Positions 43,965 to 48,947 of a DNA stretch of 48,947 nt are shown one piece after another. Origin of the DNA: an uncultured Burkholderiales bacterium (GTDB taxonomy: Bacteria > Pseudomonadota > Gammaproteobacteria > Burkholderiales > Burkholderiaceae_C). The stretch covers positions 1 through 48,947 of the forward strand of contig CAIKNE010000100.1 in NCBI GenBank assembly GCA_903828695.1. Direction: 5' to 3'. The first letter of the stretch is position 1, and every line of letters begins with the position of its first letter. Below the pieces are notes generated by a model, which saw nothing but the letters and a program-made list of their open reading frames with translations, did no database searches and was not told where the DNA came from. A program made the translations under genes and the position numbers.

Positions 43965-45038
43965 TTAGTCTTGTTTCTTAAAATCAATGTCTTTGGAAAT
44001 ACCAATCCATTGATTACGTTCGATATCCAAAAAGCTAACAAATTGAGATGATGAGTTACCGACAGACTCGATTCCATCGGTAGTAATCTTTTTCTTATTT
44101 TCACTTACCTTTGCCGAAGTATTCAGTGAGCTCGAGATCTTTTGAACGACTGATGTAGGCATATTTTTGGGCCCAATCAACCCATACCAATTACCAAACA
44201 CAACACCATTAACCTCTTGCTCTTTGAACGTCTTGATATCTTGAGCCAAAGGGGATCTTGCGCTGGAGGCTACGCCTAAAGCTTTTAATCGACCAGTTTT
44301 TAGATATTGCATAGCTGCCGGTAAGGTCGAGAATGTCAGTTGGACACGGCCGGCAAGCAAGTCTATGATGGCTGGACCGGTTCCTTTATAGGGAACATGG
44401 ACTGCAGATATCTTTGCTTTGCGCAAGAAAACCTCCATACACAGGTGAGTTAGTCCACCACTCCCCCCAGAGGAATAGCTGAGCTCATTCGGGTGAGCTT
44501 TTGCGTATTCAACCAACTCCTTAACGGAGGAGAATCCTGATTCAGGATTTGTAAGAAGCACCATCGGCGAAGTAGCAACCAGCGTAATTGGGGTAAAGTC
44601 TTTATTAGAATCAAAGGCATATTTTTGCAATAAGATTGAGTCAATAAACTGTGAAACACTGATGAAACCAAGTGTGTATCCATCTGCGGGAGAGTTGGCT
44701 AGACTATCAAGTCCAATCATCCCTGACGCACCAGGTTTGTTGTCGACTACGACTGATTGATGCCAACTCTCTGTTGCAATCTGAGCAAACAATCTTGCAG
44801 CTAAATCTGTCCCGCCACCCGCACCTGCAGGCACAATCCAACGAACGGGTTTACTAGGAAAATTAGAGGCCAAGACGTTTACAGTAGCCATCTCATTGCT
44901 CGACAGGGTTGGCGCAGAATCTGCGCGAACAAGGGTCGCCTTGGAGCAGAGCAAGACGAGACTCAATAACAATAAGCCCCGTGAGAATTGCTTTACATTA
45001 GATCCGGTGCTAATCATTGAGTTACGAATGGATGTCAT
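43965..45038 (-). CDS. Bug-family (TctC) periplasmic carboxylate-binding protein
   Basis: Substrate-binding subunit of a tripartite tricarboxylate-type transporter. A signal peptide (about 15-40, VRA before DSAP) precedes the family opening FPSKPVRWIVPAGAGGGTDLAAR. Other landmarks are VVDNKPGASGMIG, PADGYTLGF, VPYKGTGPAIIDLLAGRVQ and KALGVASSARSPL. There are no TctA or TctB genes in the window, as is common for Bug proteins. It is divergent from the lyase-LeuC-LeuD unit, so its ligand is probably a substrate of those enzymes (a methyl-branched di- or tricarboxylate). Confidence 0.93.
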   Translation of the reverse strand: MTSIRNSMISTGSNVKQFSRGLLLLSLVLLCSKATLVRADSAPTLSSNEMATVNVLASNFPSKPVRWIVPAGAGGGTDLAARLFAQIATESWHQSVVVDNKPGASGMIGLDSLANSPADGYTLGFISVSQFIDSILLQKYAFDSNKDFTPITLVATSPMVLLTNPESGFSSVKELVEYAKAHPNELSYSSGGSGGLTHLCMEVFLRKAKISAVHVPYKGTGPAIIDLLAGRVQLTFSTLPAAMQYLKTGRLKALGVASSARSPLAQDIKTFKEQEVNGVVFGNWYGLIGPKNMPTSVVQKISSSLNTSAKVSENKKKITTDGIESVGNSSSQFVSFLDIERNQWIGISKDIDFKKQD

Positions 45039-45126
45039 TTAGTGAATAGTAATTGAAAAATTATGTCTAAAAATATGCGCCGTAATGGTGTATATTGCAA
45101 TTCTACGTCGATTTGAATTATTTTTT

Positions 45127-46023
45127 ATGACTCCCACTTTCCATAAAGCTCCGCAAAGCCTACGCCCATTTATATACGGGAACTCTCTAACTCGAATTCC
45201 CTGCGTTTATGACGGCTTATCTGCGAGAATCGCTGAACAGGTTGGATTTCCCGCAATTGCATTTTCTGGCAATGCAGTTTCAGCCAGTTTGCTGGGCCTT
45301 CCAGACTTAGGTATTTTAGGTATGCACGAGAGTGTGCAACATGCGAGTAGAGTTGCTCAGAGTCTCTCAGTGCCCCTGCTGTGTGATGCAGACACTGGTT
45401 ACGGTGGTGTCATGAACGTCATTCGTACGGTTCGCGAGTATGAGGCGTTTGGAATTGCTGGTATTTATATTGAGGACCAGGTCACCCCTAAACGATGTGG
45501 ACTACTTCCAGATGGAATACCCGTCATCACCAAGCAGGAGCAACTCATTAAGTTAAAAGCGGCTGTTGAGGCCAGGCAGTCCAAAGAGTTTATGATTATC
45601 GCTAGGACAGACGCAAAATCAATGTTCGGATTAGAGGAGGCAACGCTTAGGGCACGCTCTTATATAGAGGCTGGAGCCGACGCTGCTCTCGTGATGGGTG
45701 CCTGCACCCCACAGGAGCTCAAGTACGTAGCTTCAATTGTCAAAGCTCCACTAGTTACTGTCATTCAAGAAACACCTCCTACAACTGAATTGACGGATGA
45801 ACTCCTAAATGAGGTCGGATGTACATTGGCTATGCACGCGGGCATTGCTAGATATGCAGTAGTGCGAGCGTTGAAAGACGTCTTTAGTGCACTACACAAA
45901 GACGGTAGCACGTCATCTGTAAGATCGAAAATGGCGTCATTTGATGAATACAACCAAGTCCTTGATCTAAAGCGTTGGCTAGAAATAGAAGACCACTATT
46001 TAAACAATCAAGCAAAAGACTAG
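45127..46023 (+). CDS. PEP mutase/isocitrate lyase family carbon-carbon lyase
   Basis: Likely cleaves a branched hydroxydicarboxylate to a keto acid plus a second acid. The TIM-barrel opening IPCVYDGLSARIAEQVGFPAIAFSG is typical. The metal-binding CDADTGYGG and the IEDQVTPKRCGL segment follow; the family active-site loop KRCGH ends in Leu instead of His, which is unusual. A frame up to 45085 is also open and ATG-initiated, but it lacks a ribosome site, so I use the ATG at 45127 with low certainty. It precedes the LeuC-like gene by 25 bases. 2-methylisocitrate, dimethylmalate and oxaloacetate-type enzymes share this fold; the exact reaction is not determined. Confidence 0.85.
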   Translation: MTPTFHKAPQSLRPFIYGNSLTRIPCVYDGLSARIAEQVGFPAIAFSGNAVSASLLGLPDLGILGMHESVQHASRVAQSLSVPLLCDADTGYGGVMNVIRTVREYEAFGIAGIYIEDQVTPKRCGLLPDGIPVITKQEQLIKLKAAVEARQSKEFMIIARTDAKSMFGLEEATLRARSYIEAGADAALVMGACTPQELKYVASIVKAPLVTVIQETPPTTELTDELLNEVGCTLAMHAGIARYAVVRALKDVFSALHKDGSTSSVRSKMASFDEYNQVLDLKRWLEIEDHYLNNQAKD

Positions 46024-46048
46024 ATCCTTAAAGAGCTAATGATCGAAG

Positions 46049-47449
46049 ATGACAAGTAAAACACTATTCGACAAAATTTGGACCAATCACTCAGTTGGTT
46101 TCCGATCAGATGGGAAGGAACTCCTGTATATCGATCGACACGTCATTCATGAGTTACACGTTCCTCATGCTTTTTCGAGGCTATCTAAATCGAATCATCA
46201 GATCCATCGCAAAGATTTAACAGTTATCGTTCAGGATCACACCGTTCCGACTCGTGAGGGCCTCGAATTGATATCCGAGCACATCAAGATAACACGCGAG
46301 CATGCTAGAAATTACGGACTCCAACTGATTGATGTTCATTCCAAAGAGCACGGAATAGTGCATGTCGTTTCGCCGGAGTTGGGTTTGGCCTTACCGGGAT
46401 TTACTTTGGCTTGCCCTGACAGCCATGCATCTACTGTTGGGGCGATTGGGTGTTTAGCATTTGGCTGTGGAACATCTGAGCTTGAACACATTTTGGTTAC
46501 TCAAACCATGGTGCTAAACAAGCCAAAGCAGATGCGCATCAATCTGATCGGCTCATTACAACGCGGTGTGGGTGCAAAGGATGTTGCACTGAAAATAATT
46601 GGACTGCTCGGCGTAGACGCAGGCAAGGGATACGCTGTTGAGTTTGCAGGAACCGTCATTGATCAGATGAGTGTTGAAGAAAGAATGACGCTTTGCAACA
46701 TGAGCATCGAATGGAGTTGCAGAACCTGCATCATAGCTCCGGATCAAAAAACAATCGATTGGTGCTCGAACCGCAGTCAAACACCCAAAGGGGCAGATTG
46801 GATTCAAGTTCTGAATTATTGGCAAGCACTAGGCTCAGATGGAGATTGTCAGTTTGACCGCGAACATACGATTGAGTGCTCTGCACTGGTACCTCAAATT
46901 ACGTGGGGCACTGATCCTTCGCAAGTCTTGGATATTGGCGCCTTGGTTCCCAGCGCTCCCTCGTCACAAGATAATGCGCACCTCCAGTCCATCAAAGCGA
47001 TGGAGTACATGGGAGTAAACCCAGGCCAGGATTTGAATGGACTGATGGTCAATCGTGTTTTTATTGGCTCTTGCTCAAACAGCAGAATTAATGATCTGCG
47101 CGAGGTGGCTCAATTGGTAAAAGGCAAAAAAGTAGCGAACCATGTAAAAGCATTAATTGTTCCTGGTTCAACTGCAACGAAAGAACAGGCCGAATTGGAA
47201 GGTCTCGATATTATTTTTAAAGATGCTGGATTTGAATGGCATAAATCTGGATGTTCCATGTGCGCAGGAGCCAATGGGGAGATTGGTCAAATGGGAGAAC
47301 GCTGCATATCTACATCAAATCGAAATTTCGAGAACAGGCAAGGAAGAGGTGTTAGAACTCACCTTGCAAGTCCACAAATGGCCGCTGCAGCGGCACTAGC
47401 AGGACATATTGTGGACTCTAGAGATTTCTTACCCATTACCGAGCATTGA
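46049..47449 (+). CDS. Aconitase-family dehydratase large subunit (LeuC-like)
   Basis: Binds a 4Fe-4S cluster and performs dehydration-hydration of a malate-type acid with the small subunit. Cluster cysteines are visible in GSCSNSR and SGCSMCAGANGE. Standard LeuC text is retained (LLYIDRHVIHEL, CPDSHASTVGAIGCLAFG, CISTSNRNFENRQGRG). Two regions differ: HELHVPHAFSRL where leucine-pathway enzymes have HEVTSPQAF, and SIEWSCRTCIIAPDQ where they have SIEAGARAGMVAPDE. With a lyase upstream and a LeuD-like gene overlapping, a catabolic dehydratase such as 2,3-dimethylmalate dehydratase is plausible; 3-isopropylmalate dehydratase is the generic alternative. Confidence 0.88.
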   Translation: MTSKTLFDKIWTNHSVGFRSDGKELLYIDRHVIHELHVPHAFSRLSKSNHQIHRKDLTVIVQDHTVPTREGLELISEHIKITREHARNYGLQLIDVHSKEHGIVHVVSPELGLALPGFTLACPDSHASTVGAIGCLAFGCGTSELEHILVTQTMVLNKPKQMRINLIGSLQRGVGAKDVALKIIGLLGVDAGKGYAVEFAGTVIDQMSVEERMTLCNMSIEWSCRTCIIAPDQKTIDWCSNRSQTPKGADWIQVLNYWQALGSDGDCQFDREHTIECSALVPQITWGTDPSQVLDIGALVPSAPSSQDNAHLQSIKAMEYMGVNPGQDLNGLMVNRVFIGSCSNSRINDLREVAQLVKGKKVANHVKALIVPGSTATKEQAELEGLDIIFKDAGFEWHKSGCSMCAGANGEIGQMGERCISTSNRNFENRQGRGVRTHLASPQMAAAAALAGHIVDSRDFLPITEH

Positions 47450-47451
47450 AC

Positions 47452-48081
47452 ATGCAACCTTTCACAACCCTTAGCAGCATAGTCACTCCGCTGACGGACG
47501 ACGAAATCAATACAGATCAGATCATTCCCTCACAGTACTTAAGGGATGTTCATGCGGATCTTGGATACGGCCTATTTGCGTTTTTGCGTAGAACACCTGA
47601 TAATGAAATTAAATCCAACTTCCCATTAGAGGATGCGCGTTATAAAGGATCACAAATTTTATTGGTTGGTAATAATTTTGGTTGCGGAAGCTCAAGAGAA
47701 CATGCAGTGTGGGCATTACAAGATTTTGGTTTCAAATGCCTCATCGGTTTAAGCTTTGCAGAGTTATTTAGAGAAAATTGTTTAAAAAATGGACTGCTCC
47801 CTATTACTTTGTCATCAGTGTCGATGAGCCTCCTAATGAAGTACCTTACTTCTAATGAAGCGCCGCAATTGATTCGTATTGAATTACACAGTTGCAAGCT
47901 TATTGGGGCTGATGGAGCTGAAATACTCACATTCTCAATGAACGAAAATGAGCGTCACATGTTAATGAATGGGTTAGATGATATTGGGCTAACACTTGAA
48001 GGGATGGGGCAGATTCGGAATTGGGAGAAAAATACTCAAATCAATAAGCCATGGCTCATCTCGCCCATCAACCTAGTTTAA
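47452..48081 (+). CDS. Aconitase-family dehydratase small subunit (LeuD-like)
   Basis: Small swivelling subunit partnering the large subunit. It carries the family marks NTDQIIPSQYL near the N terminus and GNNFGCGSSREHAVWAL (the GSSREHA loop). The ATG at 47452 lies two bases after the LeuC-like stop; a TTG at 47446 would overlap it. At 209 residues it is close to the LeuD length. It completes a lyase-large-small subunit unit on the plus strand and is convergent with the PfkB-family gene. Confidence 0.9.
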   Translation: MQPFTTLSSIVTPLTDDEINTDQIIPSQYLRDVHADLGYGLFAFLRRTPDNEIKSNFPLEDARYKGSQILLVGNNFGCGSSREHAVWALQDFGFKCLIGLSFAELFRENCLKNGLLPITLSSVSMSLLMKYLTSNEAPQLIRIELHSCKLIGADGAEILTFSMNENERHMLMNGLDDIGLTLEGMGQIRNWEKNTQINKPWLISPINLV

Positions 48082-48091
48082 TAAAACGATT

Positions 48092-48947
48092 TTAGGCAGC
48101 ACCTCCTAGAACAACCAATTCAACTTTATTAACCAGGTCAAGAACTGCCCCACGTTGACAAAGAGAAGTACCGCTATTGAGTAGCGCAGCTGCTCCTCCA
48201 GCCATACCATATGAAAAGGCCTTTGGCACGTCGTGTCCCTGTAGCAAACTCCAAGTCATAGCACCAACAAAGCTATCTCCGGCGCCAATAGTTGTTTTAA
48301 TTTCGACTTTGATCGGTGCAGCGTATAAAGATTGGCTTTGAGTCACCAATATGGCCCCTTCCTCTCCAAGAGTCAAAGCGATCACTTCTGCTTTTTTTTG
48401 CTCAATCAATGATCGACAAAACAAGACATAGTCCTCTTGAGCATTTAACACTTTAGGGCTTAGCGAATTTAATTCGCTCAAACTGGGTTTAAACAAATAA
48501 ACCCCCGCGCTAAGTGAGGGCGCCAGGGCTGGGCCGTTGGTATCAAGTATTACTTTGACGCCGCGCAGCTTAGCCAAACAAATTAAATCTAAATAAAAGC
48601 TGTCTGGCATCCCAGGTGCCAATCCACCGCTTAGGACTAAATATTTAGAAGGCCAATTAGAGGTTACGGCCTTCAAAAGCGCATCAGAATCCCTAAGTGT
48701 CAGGGTTGGGCCCGGTAGAATAAAACGGTAATCTTGCGAAGTAGAGGTCTCATGGACCGAAAAGCTCTCCCGAGTCTCCCCTTCAATTTCGACTGCCTGA
48801 GTGTTAATCCCCTCCTCTTTCATCAGTGATTCATGCCAACGACCGGTAACACCGCCAACGGGATATAAAGCTTTAACATTAGATCCTAAGCGGTGCAAGA
48901 CTCGGGCAACATTCACCCCCCCTCCTCCTGGGTTTTCAATTGAGCGG
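48092..48947 (-). CDS. PfkB-family sugar-phosphate kinase, 1-phosphofructokinase-like, truncated by window end
   Basis: Ribokinase-type kinase for fructose-1-phosphate, fructose-6-phosphate or tagatose-6-phosphate. The reading frame stays open to the end of the window; the N-terminal part is missing. Visible features are the substrate-binding ENPGGGGVNVARVLHRLG segment, LVLSGGLAPGMP, ILDTNGPAL and the catalytic-base motif TTIGAGDSFVGAM. The LSGG pattern and PGGGGVNVA opening fit the minor 6-phosphofructokinase/1-phosphofructokinase branch. It is convergent with the LeuD-like gene, so it belongs to another unit. Confidence 0.88.
   Translation of the reverse strand, partial: RSIENPGGGGVNVARVLHRLGSNVKALYPVGGVTGRWHESLMKEEGINTQAVEIEGETRESFSVHETSTSQDYRFILPGPTLTLRDSDALLKAVTSNWPSKYLVLSGGLAPGMPDSFYLDLICLAKLRGVKVILDTNGPALAPSLSAGVYLFKPSLSELNSLSPKVLNAQEDYVLFCRSLIEQKKAEVIALTLGEEGAILVTQSQSLYAAPIKVEIKTTIGAGDSFVGAMTWSLLQGHDVPKAFSYGMAGGAAALLNSGTSLCQRGAVLDLVNKVELVVLGGAA

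Noticed and set aside
46049-48081. Plain leucine biosynthesis leuCD
   Set aside because: Not excluded, but the neighbours lack leuA and leuB, and the motifs differ; kept as the alternative in the gene entries.

Overview
The window looks like chromosomal DNA from a betaproteobacterium, most likely in the order Burkholderiales. Pointers are a Bug/TctC-type periplasmic carboxylate-binding protein, a short Bordetella/Burkholderia-type H-NS protein, a marR-outer membrane factor-emrA-emrB efflux operon and the fkpB-ispH pair. Base composition is moderate (neither AT- nor GC-rich by eye) and several genes use TTG or GTG starts, which fits a freshwater-type member of the order. Genus cannot be fixed by reading. 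I see no transposase, rRNA, CRISPR array or prophage.

Layout. (1) 150-3972: a 14-helix-type MFS exporter, then a response regulator-HD-GYP protein followed closely by a glutathione peroxidase. (2) 4038-5040: an Asn-rich exported protein and an H-NS-like nucleoid protein. (3) 5370-8237: an orphan branched-chain-amino-acid-type binding protein, a shikimate/quinate dehydrogenase and a pyrone-dicarboxylate-hydrolase-like amidohydrolase, all on the plus strand; this suggests uptake and catabolism of shikimate-like or aromatic acids. (4) 8341-13676: a tripartite drug efflux operon (marR, outer membrane factor, emrA, emrB) on the minus strand with a palindromic operator at the marR start. (5) 13772-19537: a small exported protein, tRNA-Ser(CGA), an SGNH-hydrolase-like exported protein, two glycosyltransferases of different families, a zinc-ribbon/LprI fusion and a lipoprotein. 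(6) 19653-22665: housekeeping serS, ispH and fkpB. (7) 23006-24622: a ParA-like ATPase with a coiled-coil partner, followed by four 11-bp direct repeats; this is the strongest candidate for an undescribed small system. (8) 25095-28115: a membrane-anchored glutamate-synthase-domain protein, a small exported protein and a two-CBS-domain protein. (9) 28136-33653: a complete five-gene Opp/Dpp-type ABC importer.

(10) 33892-42974: a surface-adhesion block on the minus strand, made of a two-partner secretion pair (TpsB transporter and TpsA exoprotein with YDG/MBG repeats) followed by a minimal Csu-type archaic chaperone-usher pilus (pilin, chaperone, usher, tip-like subunit). A perfect FNR-type site lies upstream. 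(11) 43247-43840: a small exported protein that is a clear paralogue of the one at 26780-27412. (12) 43965-48081: a Bug protein divergent from a PEP-mutase/isocitrate-lyase-family lyase and LeuC/LeuD-like dehydratase subunits. This resembles a cassette for importing and cleaving a methyl-branched dicarboxylate rather than leucine synthesis. (13) 48092-end: a PfkB-family sugar-phosphate kinase cut by the window edge.
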